Assembly: GCA_947631855.1 (NCBI GenBank)
Contig: CANRMX010000012.1
Span: forward strand, 1 to 49,523
Direction of reading: 5' to 3'
From: an uncultured Clostridia bacterium
GTDB lineage: Bacteria; Bacillota; Clostridia; Oscillospirales; Acutalibacteraceae
DNA length: 49,523 bases
Below, one piece after another: positions 7,021-14,751 of the stretch. Made by a program: the position numbers and the translations under genes. Below the pieces are notes generated by a model. It had not been told where the DNA came from. It searched no databases and was given only the letters and a program-made list of their open reading frames with translations. The stretch's first letter is position 1, and each line of letters opens with the position of its first letter.

Positions 7021-7211
7021 ACCGTCAATCTGCATGGGGCCGTGACCCCATGCGCAGCAGACGCCGAAGTGCGCGCGGCCGTTACCCGTGCGTGTCCGGC
7101 GGTTATTTGGTCTGTCTGTGCAGGTGAACCAGGGCGACGGCGGGCCGAAGCCGGTCCCGCCGCCGTCCTTTGTTGTGCCGGCAGGCAGGCGTCCGTGAAC
7201 TTGAGGTGCAT
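7021..7211 (+). promoter_or_regulatory. Long structured 5' leader of the ABC exporter operon
   Basis: This GC-rich untranslated leader holds a perfect hairpin CATGGGG-ccgtga-CCCCATG (7033-7052), a multi-branched middle, and a strong hairpin GACGGCGG...CCGCCGTC near 7130-7160 followed by CTTTGTTGT, which could act as an attenuator about 40 nt before the start codon. I cannot match it to a named riboswitch. MDR-type exporters of this family are often controlled by leader attenuation, so regulation here is plausible. Confidence 0.5.
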
Positions 7212-9038
7212 ATGAAAGAAAGAACGAAACCAAAGAAGACCGCCAGCATCCTGCGGTTTTTCCCCTTCACCAAAGGGCTGCGGCACAAATTCGTGCTGGC
7301 CATGGTGATGGTGATCGTAGGCGTGGTGGCGAACTACATGACTCCCCAGGTGATCCGCGTCACAGTGGATTCTGTCATCGGGGAGGTGCCCTTCAACCTG
7401 CCGGGGGTTTTGGTGCGATTCATCGAATCCATCGGCGGGCGGGAGATGCTGCGCCAGCATATCATTCTGTGCGCGGCGGTGTCGCTGCTCTTTGCGGTGA
7501 TCGCCGGATTTGCCAACTATTCCTCCCGGATGCAGCTGACCCGGGCCTGTGAGGGCACGGTGGCGCGGCTGCGGGACAGATTGTTCGGCCACATCCAGCG
7601 GCTGCCCTATGCCTGGCACAATTCTCACCAGACCGGGGACATCATCCAGCGCTGCACCCAGGATGTGGAGCTGATCCGGGCTTTTGTCAGCGACCAGCTG
7701 ATGGAAGTGATCCGCACGGTGCTGCTGATCGTGGTCTCCCTGGCGCTGATGTTCACCATGAACGTGGGGCTGGCCCTGATCGTCTCGGCGTTTATTCCCG
7801 TGGTGCTGACCCTGTCCATCGTGTTCTTTGTCATCGTGGGCAAGCGCTTCCAGATCGCCGACGAGACCGAGGGGCAGCTCACCGCGCTGGTGCAGGAGAA
7901 TCTCACCGGCGTGCGGGTGGTGCGGGCCTTTGGCCGGGAGCGCTACGAGATCGACCGCTTCAACCGCAAAAATGAGGAATTCACCGATTATTGGGTGGAT
8001 TTGGGCAAGATCATGAGCTTCGACTGGGCCCTGGGGGATTTTTCCGCCGGGCTGCAGGTGCTGGTGGTCATCGCGGCAGGGGTGCTGTTCGTGGCCCGGG
8101 GGAACCTCACCGCAGGGGAATTCCTGGCCTTCACGGCCTATAATTCCATGCTGGTGTGGCCGGTGCGGAATTTGGGCCGGCTGCTGTCCGAGCTGAGCAA
8201 GACTTCCATCAGCTCCGCCCGCCTGTGCGAGATTCTGGACGCCGCCGAGGAGGCGGACGGCCCGGAGGCCGGTGTGCCGGAGATTCGCGGGGACATCGTA
8301 TTCGACCACGTGTCCTTCGGCTATCCCGACAGCAGCGTGGAGGTGCTGGAGGACGTGTCCTTCACCGTGAAGGAGGGGACAACCTTCGGCATCCTGGGGG
8401 CCACCGGCAGCGGCAAATCTACCCTGACCTACCTTCTGGACCGGCTGTACGACCTGCCCGAGGGGCAGGGGACGATCACCATCGGCGGGGTGGATATCCG
8501 GCAAATTCGCCGGGACCACCTGCGGAAAAACATCGGCATCGTGTTGCAGGAGCCCTTCCTGTTTTCCAAGACCTTCCGGGAGAGCATCGCCGACGGCGCG
8601 GGCCGGGACGACCTGAGGACCGTGCGGCACTATGCCCGCATTGCCGTCATCGACGACGCCATCGAGAACTTTGCCCAGGGGTATGATACGCCCATCGGCG
8701 AACGGGGCGTCACCATTTCCGGCGGGCAGAAGCAGCGGGTGGCCATCGCCCGGATGCTGATGCAGGACACGCCCATCAAAATTTTCGACGATTCCCTTTC
8801 CGCCGTGGATATGGAGACCGATGCGAAAATTCGCCGGTCCATCCAGGAGAACGTCCACGGCACCACCATCCTCATCGCCCACCGGATCGCCACCCTGATG
8901 AACGCCGACCAGATTTTGGTGCTGGATCACGGCCGGGTGGCCCAGCTGGGCACCCACGAGGAGTTGGCCCACACCGAGGGCATCTATCAGCGCATCTACG
9001 AGATGCAGAAGGGGCAGAGCGAGGAGGCGGCGGAATGA
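7212..9038 (+). CDS. ABC exporter half-transporter, degenerate-site subunit (TM287/BmrC type)
   Basis: A 608-residue fused membrane/ATPase protein. Six membrane helices (residues of about 25-310) precede the nucleotide-binding domain, with Walker A GATGSGKST, signature ISGGQKQR, Walker B IKIFDDSLSAVD and a switch His in LIAHRIATL. The residue after the Walker B Asp is Asp rather than the catalytic Glu, as in the degenerate subunit of heterodimeric exporters such as BmrC/TM287. The partner with a normal Glu is encoded at 9543-11375. It probably exports drugs, lipids or peptides. The ATG at 7212, after TTGAGGTG, is chosen over an upstream in-frame ATG inside the structured leader. The stop overlaps the next start by 4 nt. 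Confidence 0.92.
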   Translation: MKERTKPKKTASILRFFPFTKGLRHKFVLAMVMVIVGVVANYMTPQVIRVTVDSVIGEVPFNLPGVLVRFIESIGGREMLRQHIILCAAVSLLFAVIAGFANYSSRMQLTRACEGTVARLRDRLFGHIQRLPYAWHNSHQTGDIIQRCTQDVELIRAFVSDQLMEVIRTVLLIVVSLALMFTMNVGLALIVSAFIPVVLTLSIVFFVIVGKRFQIADETEGQLTALVQENLTGVRVVRAFGRERYEIDRFNRKNEEFTDYWVDLGKIMSFDWALGDFSAGLQVLVVIAAGVLFVARGNLTAGEFLAFTAYNSMLVWPVRNLGRLLSELSKTSISSARLCEILDAAEEADGPEAGVPEIRGDIVFDHVSFGYPDSSVEVLEDVSFTVKEGTTFGILGATGSGKSTLTYLLDRLYDLPEGQGTITIGGVDIRQIRRDHLRKNIGIVLQEPFLFSKTFRESIADGAGRDDLRTVRHYARIAVIDDAIENFAQGYDTPIGERGVTISGGQKQRVAIARMLMQDTPIKIFDDSLSAVDMETDAKIRRSIQENVHGTTILIAHRIATLMNADQILVLDHGRVAQLGTHEELAHTEGIYQRIYEMQKGQSEEAAE

Positions 9039-9568
9039 ACATCGTGCTGGAGCTGCTGCCGGCGGGGGACAAATCCCTGCTGGCCCGGCTGATGGAGCTG
9101 TATTTTTACGAGCTTTCGGACTACACCGATGCGGACGTGAACGCCCACGGGCTGTACGGCTACGCCCATCTGGACGACTACTGGAACCAGCCCGGCCGGT
9201 TTCCCTACTTAATCCGCGTGGATGGGCAGATCGCGGGCTTCGCCCTGGTGTGCCCGTACTGCGAGTACATCCGCGGCGCAGACGCCCGGAGCATCGGGGA
9301 ATTTTTCGTGCTGCGCCGGTACCGGGGCCAGGGCGTGGGGAGCTTCACCGCCCGCTGGATTTTCGACCATCATCCCGGCCATTGGGAAGTGTGCTATCTG
9401 CAAAGGAATCAAACGGCCGGGGAATTCTGGAAAAAAGTGATTGGCGCCTACACGGAGGGGCGGTATGAAACCTGCGGCGGCGGCACGGACCGGCGGCGGG
9501 GCTTCACGTTCCATACCGGTGGGCGCATGGAGGGAACGATTCGTGAGCAACAGACAAAAGGAACATAA
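9035..9568 (+). CDS. GNAT family N-acetyltransferase
   Basis: A 177-residue cytosolic acetyltransferase. The acetyl-CoA loop is visible as FFVLRRYRGQGVGSF (about residues 91-105), preceded by the beta strand with GQIAGFALV. Its start overlaps the stop of the first ABC gene (ATGA) and its end overlaps the second ABC gene by 26 bp, so the three genes form one translationally coupled operon. A single acetyltransferase between two exporter halves suggests it modifies the exported compound or a related toxic molecule; this is inferred from position only. Substrate unknown. Confidence 0.85.
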   Translation: MNIVLELLPAGDKSLLARLMELYFYELSDYTDADVNAHGLYGYAHLDDYWNQPGRFPYLIRVDGQIAGFALVCPYCEYIRGADARSIGEFFVLRRYRGQGVGSFTARWIFDHHPGHWEVCYLQRNQTAGEFWKKVIGAYTEGRYETCGGGTDRRRGFTFHTGGRMEGTIREQQTKGT

Positions 9569-11375
9569 GGAGCGGTTTACGTCCCTGAAAGTATGGGCGA
9601 AGTTGCTGCCTTTTCTAAAGCCCTACGCCAAAAGCATGGCGGTGGTGCTCATCACCATGCTGGTGAACGCCGGGGTGGACATCGTCTACCCGCTGTTCTC
9701 GGGCTACGCGGTGGATAGATTCATCACGCCCCGCACCACCCAGGGCCTGTGGGGATTTGCCGCGGCTTACCTGCTGGTGGTGCTGGTGCAGATGACCTGC
9801 ACCCTGATCTTCGGCCGGGTGGCCCTGCGGGTGGAGATGTACCTGGGCCGGGACCTGAAAAAGACCCTGTTCACCCATTTGCAGACTCTGAGCTTTTCCT
9901 ATTATAACCAGACGCCGGTGGGTACCATCATGGCCCGGGTGATGAGCGACACCGGGAAGATCGGCGGCGTGTTCGCCTGGAGCCTGGTGGATATCTTCTG
10001 GAGCGGCGCTTACGTGCTGGGCTGCATGGGCGTGATGCTGTGCTTCAACTGGCGGCTCGCCCTGCTGGTGATCGTCACGGTGCCGGCCATCGCGCTGCTG
10101 ACGCTGTACTTCCAGAAGCGTATCCTAAAGATCAACCGGGAGGTGCGCAAGATCAACGCGGAGCTCACCCGGCACTACAACGAGGGCATTTCCGGGGCCA
10201 AGACCTCCAAGACGCTGGTGATCGAGGACAAGAACACCGCGGCCTTTGGGGAAGTCACCGAGCGGATGCGTTCCCGCACGGTGCACGCGGTGATGCTCAA
10301 CGCCGTGTACGTGCCCATCATCGGGTTCCTCACCTCCCTGGCGGTGGCCTTTGTGATCACCGGGGGAGGCGGCATGGCGCTCAAAGGGGACCTGAGCATC
10401 GGCGACCTGACGGTGTTCGTGAATTACGCTTTGATCATCGCCGACCCGGTGCAGACCCTGGCCGGGACGATCTCCAATTTTATTTCCACCCAGGCCAATA
10501 TCGAGCGGGTCACCGCCCTGATGGAGCTCCAGCCGGAGATCACCGACACCCCGGCAGTCATCGAAAAATACGGCACTTCTCTCGATCCCAAGCGGGAAAA
10601 CTGGGAGCCGCTGGAAGGCCGCATCACCTTTGAGGATATTTCTTTCCGCTATCCCGACGGCACGGAAAATGTGCTGGAGCACTTCGATCTGGAGGTGCCC
10701 GCAGGATCCACCGTGGCCATCGTGGGGGAGACCGGCGCGGGGAAATCCACGCTGGTGAACCTGGCCTGCCGATTCTTCGAGCCCACCCAGGGCCGCATCC
10801 TCATCGACGGCCGGGATTACCGGGAGCGCAGCATGCTGTGGCTGCACAGCAATATCGGCTATGTGCTGCAAACGCCCCACCTGTTCTCCGGCACGGTGAA
10901 GGAGAATATCCGCTACGGCCGGCTGGACGCCACCGATGAGGAGATCGTGGCGGCGGCCAAGCTGGTCAATGCCCACGACTTCATCATGCGCATGGAGAAG
11001 GGCTACGACAGCGACGTGGGCGAGGGCGGCGGCCAGCTCTCCACCGGAGAAAAGCAGCTGGTCTCCTTTGCCCGGGCGGTCTTGGCCGATCCCCGCATCT
11101 TCGTGCTGGACGAGGCCACCTCCTCCATCGACACCCACACCGAGGCCCTGATCCAGGAGGCCATTTCCACCCTGCTCACCGGGCGCACCAGCTTCCTCAT
11201 CGCCCACCGGCTGTCCACCATCCGCAAGGCGGATATGATCCTGGTGGTGCGGGGCGGAAAGATCATCGAGCAGGGCACCCATCGGGAATTGATGCAGCGC
11301 GGCGGCTACTACGCCGAGCTGTACTCCCGGCAGTTCGAGACGGAAACAGCGGAGAGCATATTAACTGCCAAGTAG
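9543..11375 (+). CDS. ABC exporter half-transporter, catalytic subunit (TM288/BmrD type)
   Basis: A 610-residue fused membrane/ATPase protein. Six helices, then Walker A GETGAGKST, signature LSTGEKQL, Walker B RIFVLDEATSSID with catalytic Glu, and LIAHRLSTI. The signature departs from LSGGQ, which is common in the partner that faces a degenerate site. It forms a heterodimer with the product of 7212-9038. The start is the GTG at 9543, 8 nt after GGAGGG; an upstream ATG in frame (9441) would lengthen the overlap with the GNAT gene and lacks a good ribosome site. The following mosaic repeat (11541-11571 palindrome) probably terminates the operon. Confidence 0.92.
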   Translation: MSNRQKEHKERFTSLKVWAKLLPFLKPYAKSMAVVLITMLVNAGVDIVYPLFSGYAVDRFITPRTTQGLWGFAAAYLLVVLVQMTCTLIFGRVALRVEMYLGRDLKKTLFTHLQTLSFSYYNQTPVGTIMARVMSDTGKIGGVFAWSLVDIFWSGAYVLGCMGVMLCFNWRLALLVIVTVPAIALLTLYFQKRILKINREVRKINAELTRHYNEGISGAKTSKTLVIEDKNTAAFGEVTERMRSRTVHAVMLNAVYVPIIGFLTSLAVAFVITGGGGMALKGDLSIGDLTVFVNYALIIADPVQTLAGTISNFISTQANIERVTALMELQPEITDTPAVIEKYGTSLDPKRENWEPLEGRITFEDISFRYPDGTENVLEHFDLEVPAGSTVAIVGETGAGKSTLVNLACRFFEPTQGRILIDGRDYRERSMLWLHSNIGYVLQTPHLFSGTVKENIRYGRLDATDEEIVAAAKLVNAHDFIMRMEKGYDSDVGEGGGQLSTGEKQLVSFARAVLADPRIFVLDEATSSIDTHTEALIQEAISTLLTGRTSFLIAHRLSTIRKADMILVVRGGKIIEQGTHRELMQRGGYYAELYSRQFETETAESILTAK

Positions 11376-11580
11376 CGCACATCTGCAAACTTTTTCGAGA
11401 AAAAGTTTGACAAAAAGCTTTACGTGGCTCCACCGCAGGTTGAGCCTGGCGGCCTGACGCCGCGGACACGACCCGCGTGAAAGTAAGATAAAGCGGTAAG
11501 TCAACAGCCCGCGCCGAGGCTACCCTGAGCCGTATAAAACGTGCCTCCCCGCCCGTAGGGCGGGGAGGCACGTTCTCTTA
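11376..11580. repeat. Mosaic repeat and terminator after the ABC operon
   Basis: Holds CTTTTTCGAGAAAAAG (a hairpin), the GTGGCTCCACC module, and the palindrome CGTGCCTCCCCGCCC-gta-GGGCGGGGAGGCACG (11540-11572) followed by TTCTCTTA. It is the first downstream terminator for the exporter operon. No gene. Confidence 0.7.
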
Positions 11581-11779
11581 ATTTCGGCTAAGCAAAAAAG
11601 TTCCTGTTACGCGCTTTTGCTTGCAATTGCGGGGATATTCTGTTATACTGTCCTTGCGCCGGATACGGCGCGGGAATACTTGCCAGTAACGGTAGGCGGT
11701 TGGCCCTCCAGCTTTTCATAAGGAGGGTGAAGATTCTTTTCCGGGTCCACCCCGGCCCTCCTGGAAAGGAGGGATGTCC

Positions 11780-11875
11780 ATGGATGCAGTCACGTGGGCT
11801 GAAATCTTTCAGTACACCATGGTACTCATTTCCTTTGCTGCATTGCTTGTGGCAATCGGACATAAAAAGAAGTAA
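11780..11875 (+). CDS. Hol-Tox type I toxin peptide, cassette 2 (divergent, ATG start)
   Basis: A 31-residue peptide beginning MDAVTWAEIFQYTMVLISFA and ending in HKKK: one membrane helix with a basic tail, a second Hol-Tox subtype. Promoter TTGCAA (11621-11626), 17-bp spacer, TATACT (11644-11649). Unlike the other cassettes it has a proper ATG, 6 nt after GGAGGG, and its leader is a different sequence in which CCCTCC-tggaaa-GGAGGG places the ribosome site inside a stem-loop. This cassette keeps the common 5' hairpin at 11680-11710 and the convergent antisense gene. It sits directly upstream of cassette 3. Confidence 0.8.
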   Translation: MDAVTWAEIFQYTMVLISFAALLVAIGHKKK

Positions 11876-11956
11876 CCGCCCAAAGCCAAAGGATAGCGGA
11901 TACTTCTTTTTTTCGCATTTCTTAGGGCCACCGTCTACCGGCAAGTTTCCCTTTGT
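11862..11956 (-). ncRNA. Antisense RNA antitoxin of cassette 2
   Basis: Minus promoter TTGACA-like TTGACA (11991-11986), 17-bp spacer, TACAAT (11968-11963). The RNA starts with GGGAAACTTGCCGGTAGACGG and GGCCCTAAG and ends in the imperfect stem 11896-11905/11869-11878 followed by a T-rich tract. It overlaps the toxin stop region. Confidence 0.72.
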
Positions 11957-12218
11957 GCTTTTATTGTAGCAGAATTGAAGCGGATTGTCAAGCCTCGCTT
12001 TACAGAGATACGGATGGTGCGAAAATCCCCGCTTTTGCTTGCAATTTCGGGGATTCTCTGTTATACTTTTCTTGCGCCAAATACGGCGCGGGAATACTTG
12101 CCGATAACGGTAGGCGGTTGGCCCTCCACCCGGAAACGGGAGAGGGGTGCTAAACTCTCCCGATGACATAGAAACCCACTGTCAAGATGGGAATCTTTGG
12201 GCAAAGGAGGGATGCAGC

Positions 12219-12305
12219 ATTACTGTTTATGAAGCGCTACATCTCAGTCTGATGGTGCTCAGCATCATCGTGTCTCTGATTGTCGCATTAATAGACAGAA
12301 AGTAA
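12219..12305 (+). CDS. Hol-Tox type I toxin peptide, cassette 3 (ATT start?)
   Basis: A 28-codon frame, TVYEALHLSLMVLSIIVSL then VALIDRK, same family as cassette 1. ATT at 12219-12221 occupies the initiator position 7 nt after GGAGGG. Promoter TTGCAA (12039-12044), 17-bp spacer, TATACT (12062-12067). The leader has hairpins CCCG-gaaa-CGGG and GGGAGA/TCTCCC, plus GGCCCTCC, which is complementary to the ribosome site. No in-frame ATG exists before codon 12. Confidence 0.75.
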   Translation: MTVYEALHLSLMVLSIIVSLIVALIDRK

Positions 12306-12385
12306 CCGCTCCGGCCAAGGAACGCGGTTACTATCTGTAACTCATTTCTGAGGGCCATGCCGCTTACCGGCAAGTTTCCCTTTGT
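12293..12385 (-). ncRNA. Antisense RNA antitoxin of cassette 3
   Basis: Minus promoter TTGACA (12420-12415), 17-bp spacer, TATAAT (12397-12392). Ends at CGGTTACT/AGTAACCG (12325-12332/12301-12308) with a T-rich tail; the same hairpin serves the toxin mRNA from the other side. Confidence 0.8.
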
Positions 12386-12414
12386 GTCTTTATTATAGCA
12401 AAAACGAGGCGGGT

Positions 12415-12620
12415 TGTCAAGCGCGGCTTACCCAGACATACAGAATATGCCCTCCCTGTCCTACGGGCGAGGAGACCCTAAATAATCAAGTTGCAGCCGA
12501 GCCAAGTGAACGCGGCCTCAGGCCGCCCGCCCGTAGGGCGGGGAGCCCCGTTATCTCAGTTGGGTGGAGCCAAGTAAAGTTCTTTTTGCTTACTTTTTCT
12601 TTCAAGAAAAAGTAAGTCCT
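12415..12620. repeat. Mosaic repeat flanking cassette 3
   Basis: About 110 bp starting at the antitoxin promoter (12392-12505) reappear inverted at 37780-37905, next to cassette 6, with only scattered mismatches. The rest contains CCCGCCC-gta-GGGCGGG (12527-12543), the GGTGGAGCCAAGTAAAG module and the hairpin CTTTTTCTTTCAAGAAAAAG (12593-12612). Confidence 0.75.
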
Positions 12621-12631
12621 GCCTGCCCGGC

Positions 12632-13441
12632 TCAGCCGAGCACGCTCGCCGGGTCGAGATACGCCCCGTCCCGGCGGACCTCCATGTGGAGGTGGGGCTC
12701 GTCCGCCATTTCGCTGGGGATGGCGGTGACGGTGCCGATGGGCTGCCCGGCGGTGACGATATCCCCGGGGGCCACGAGGAAATTCTCCCCCAATCCGCAG
12801 TAGGAGACGGCGTAGTCCCCGTGCTCGATGAGCACCACGTTGCCCAGCATGGGATCGGAATAGGTTTCCTTCACCTGGCCGTTTCCGCAGGCCAGCACGG
12901 TCTCGCCGCTTTCGGCGGCCAGATCAAGCCCCGCGTGGATGCGCCAATCCCGCATGGTCTCGGAGTATACCGGCGCGCCGGCGCTGTACGCCTTGAGGAT
13001 CTCGCCCTCCCCCACCGGGTAGATCAGTTCCTGACTCAGCTCGTAGAGTGGGGCGTTGGCGGGCACCATCGTTTCCGGCTCGGCCGGGGCGGAGGAATCC
13101 CCCATGTCCGTGCCCGTCTCTTTGGGCGCGGAAACTACCGGCGCAGAGGAGGGCGCAGGGGTCTCCGAAGTGGGGATCGCCGCGCCGCCCCGGGCAGGAG
13201 AAGCCGTGGGCCGGGGCGTGGCGGTGCTGCGGGGCGCCTCGGGGTCTTCAGGATCGGGCTCCTGCTGGACGGGGGAGGCGGCGGAGACCGGGTTCAGGGC
13301 GTCGTTGTCGGGGGAAAGGTAGCCGTGGACGGCGTCGTAGGTACTCCACGCGGCGATGCCCACCGCCACCATGCACACCGCCAGCGCCAGATAGAAGCCG
13401 TTTTTCCGGGCCTTTTCCTGGGAAAAATGTTTTCCGTTCAT
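12632..13441 (-). CDS. SpoIIQ-like M23 (LytM) membrane protein
   Basis: 269 residues. A cytoplasmic tail, one membrane helix (about residues 14-33, FYLALAVCMVAVGIAAW), a long Pro/Ser/Thr-rich extracytoplasmic stalk (50-140), and a C-terminal LytM domain. The domain has RIHAGLDLA (the HxGxD zinc ligands), a GNGQV core strand, and DEPHLHMEVR with the HxH motif, so the metal site looks intact, as in Clostridia SpoIIQ rather than the inactive Bacillus protein. In sporulation SpoIIQ sits in the forespore membrane and binds SpoIIIAH of the mother cell. The ATG at 13441 follows AAAGGA, which lies in a hairpin (13451-13500). A general cell-wall peptidase is the alternative. Confidence 0.78.
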   Translation of the reverse strand: MNGKHFSQEKARKNGFYLALAVCMVAVGIAAWSTYDAVHGYLSPDNDALNPVSAASPVQQEPDPEDPEAPRSTATPRPTASPARGGAAIPTSETPAPSSAPVVSAPKETGTDMGDSSAPAEPETMVPANAPLYELSQELIYPVGEGEILKAYSAGAPVYSETMRDWRIHAGLDLAAESGETVLACGNGQVKETYSDPMLGNVVLIEHGDYAVSYCGLGENFLVAPGDIVTAGQPIGTVTAIPSEMADEPHLHMEVRRDGAYLDPASVLG

Positions 13442-13450
13442 CGCGTTCAG

Positions 13451-13500
13451 TCCTTTCGGAAATAGAATACAAGGTCTGCCTGTATTCTGGACCGAAGGGA
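13451..13500 (-). promoter_or_regulatory. Hairpin that buries the ribosome site of the SpoIIQ-like gene
   Basis: In the minus-strand mRNA, AGAATACA pairs with TGTATTCT (13488-13481 with 13471-13464), and outside it TCCCTTCGG pairs with CCGAAAGGA (one mismatch), which contains the AAAGGA ribosome site 9 nt before the ATG. Translation may need the hairpin to open. Confidence 0.55.
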
Positions 13501-13780
13501 TTCGATTTATGCGGCGGGGAGAAAAATCCACAAAGGAAAAGGAACCGGCGCAAACCGGCTCCCTTTCCTTGCTTGAGGGGTATATTGAGGAGGGTAGAAC
13601 ATGTACCGCAAGAAATTTGGTGCGGCCAAAAAATCTTGGATACAATCAAATTATACCGCAGTCTCTTTTGAAATTGTTAATACACTGTGAATTTTTATCG
13701 ATTTTTTTCCGAATTCTTTCCGGAACTTCCAGGGAAACCTCACTTTTTTTCGGTTTCTCACCACCGAATGTAAAGAAGAC
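13501..13780. other. Intergenic region between the SpoIIQ-like gene and the XRE gene
   Basis: Contains a GC-rich hairpin (13533-13571; CCGG-cgcaaa-CCGG core), a possible minus promoter for the SpoIIQ-like gene (TATAAT at 13655-13650) and a 29-codon plus-strand frame (13601-13690) behind a strong AGGAGGG site. The small frame has no recognisable features, so I do not call it a gene. Confidence 0.4.
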
Positions 13781-13809
13781 TTGACGGATTTGGATAATTA
13801 TGCTATGAT
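13781..13809 (+). promoter_or_regulatory. Promoter of the XRE regulator gene
   Basis: TTGACG (13781-13786), 17-bp spacer, TATGAT (13804-13809). Confidence 0.8.
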
Positions 13810-13847
13810 TTTGTATAAACCGAGCACACTTTAGGAGGGATGGGACT

Positions 13848-14075
13848 ATGCAAAATCGGGTTGCGGAATTGCGGGCCAAGTGGCTGATGAGCCAGACGGA
13901 GCTGGCCCGCGCTCTGGGGATCTCCCGCCAAACGGTCAGCGCCATCGAGAACGGCCGGTGGACCCCTTCGCTGGAGCTGGCTTTTGCCATTTCCGACTTT
14001 TTCGGCCGGGATATCGAGGAGATCTTCCGCTATGAAAAAGCCCCGGCAGGGCCGGAAAATCTGAAAAATCTTTGA
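13848..14075 (+). CDS. Small XRE-family HTH regulator
   Basis: A 75-residue single-domain regulator. The helix-turn-helix is clear: MSQTELARALGISRQTVSAIENG, followed by PSLELAFAISDFFGRDIEEIF, the standard Xre/YgzD-type end. Such proteins bind short operators as dimers and often repress their own gene. It has its own promoter, an AGGAGGGATGGGACT ribosome site, and sits between the SpoIIQ-like gene and lexA. Targets are not evident. Confidence 0.88.
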   Translation: MQNRVAELRAKWLMSQTELARALGISRQTVSAIENGRWTPSLELAFAISDFFGRDIEEIFRYEKAPAGPENLKNL

Positions 14076-14084
14076 AAAATTCTC

Positions 14085-14122
14085 AAACATACGTTTACAA
14101 ATCCAACGAAATGTGCTACACT
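14085..14122 (+). promoter_or_regulatory. lexA promoter with SOS box
   Basis: TTTACA (14094-14099), 17-bp spacer, TACACT (14117-14122). AAACATACGTTT (14085-14096) fits the Gram-positive LexA box pattern (GAAC-N4-GTTC with one transition per arm) and overlaps the -35, as expected for LexA autoregulation. A second -10 candidate, TATAAT, lies at 14132-14137. Confidence 0.65.
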
Positions 14123-14166
14123 TTGTTTAGGTATAATCAACGCTGAAGATTTGAAGGAGGCCCGGC

Positions 14167-14751
14167 ATGGAACAGTTAACGGAGAGCCAAAGAAAGGTGT
14201 ACGAGTTTTTGCGGAAAAGGGCGCCCACCGGCGTGCCGCCCAGCGTGCGGGAGATCTGCGCCGCCACCGGGATGCGCTCCACCTCCACGGTGCACGCCCA
14301 TCTCAAGACTTTGGAGCGCCTGGGCTACATTTCCCGGGGCGCGGGCCAAAATCGCTCCATCCATATCGAAGGCACCCAGGCCGCCGCACAGGTGCCCATC
14401 CTTGGAAAAGTCACCGCCGGGCTGCCCATTTTGGCAGTGGAGGATATCGAAGGCTATCTGCCCTTCCCGGAAAAGGAGGGCAAAGAGCTGTTCGCGCTGC
14501 ACGTCAGCGGCTTGAGCATGCGGGACGCCGGAATTTTGGACGGGGACTACGTGGTGGCCGAGCAGACCCCGGAGGCCGCCAACGGCGACGTGGTGGTGGC
14601 TATGATCGACGACGAGGCCACGGTGAAGCGCTTCTACCGGGAAAAGGACAACATCATCCGCCTCCAGCCGGAAAATCCCGACTTTGCGCCCATTTATTCC
14701 GACCATGCCACCGTGCTGGGCAGGGTCATCGCGGTGATCCGATACCTCTAA
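14167..14751 (+). CDS. lexA: LexA repressor, SOS regulator
   Basis: 194 residues. An N-terminal winged HTH (PPSVREICAATGMRSTSTVHAHL) joins a C-terminal S24 autoprotease domain. The cleavage site is Ala84-Gly85 in KVTAGLP. The catalytic pair is Ser117 (GLSM) and Lys154 (ATVKRFY). The usual GDSM is GLSM here. LexA represses DNA repair genes and is self-cleaved when RecA filaments form on damaged DNA. The ribosome site GAAGGAGG precedes the ATG by 6 nt. Monocistronic; the next element is a mosaic repeat. Confidence 0.95.
   Translation: MEQLTESQRKVYEFLRKRAPTGVPPSVREICAATGMRSTSTVHAHLKTLERLGYISRGAGQNRSIHIEGTQAAAQVPILGKVTAGLPILAVEDIEGYLPFPEKEGKELFALHVSGLSMRDAGILDGDYVVAEQTPEAANGDVVVAMIDDEATVKRFYREKDNIIRLQPENPDFAPIYSDHATVLGRVIAVIRYL

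Noticed and set aside
6871-7211. Protein-coding leader in front of the ABC exporter
   Set aside because: The in-frame extension runs through strong hairpins, has no ribosome site and an unnatural Ala/Arg composition.
12382-12615. Frames beginning MCLYYSKNEAG at the right ends of the toxin cassettes
   Set aside because: They arise from reading across the antitoxin promoter on the wrong strand; the similarity between copies reflects the promoter DNA, not a protein.
13601-13690. 29-codon plus-strand peptide behind AGGAGGG
   Set aside because: No promoter, no hydrophobic or conserved pattern, and it overlaps the upstream region of the SpoIIQ-like gene; kept only as a remark.
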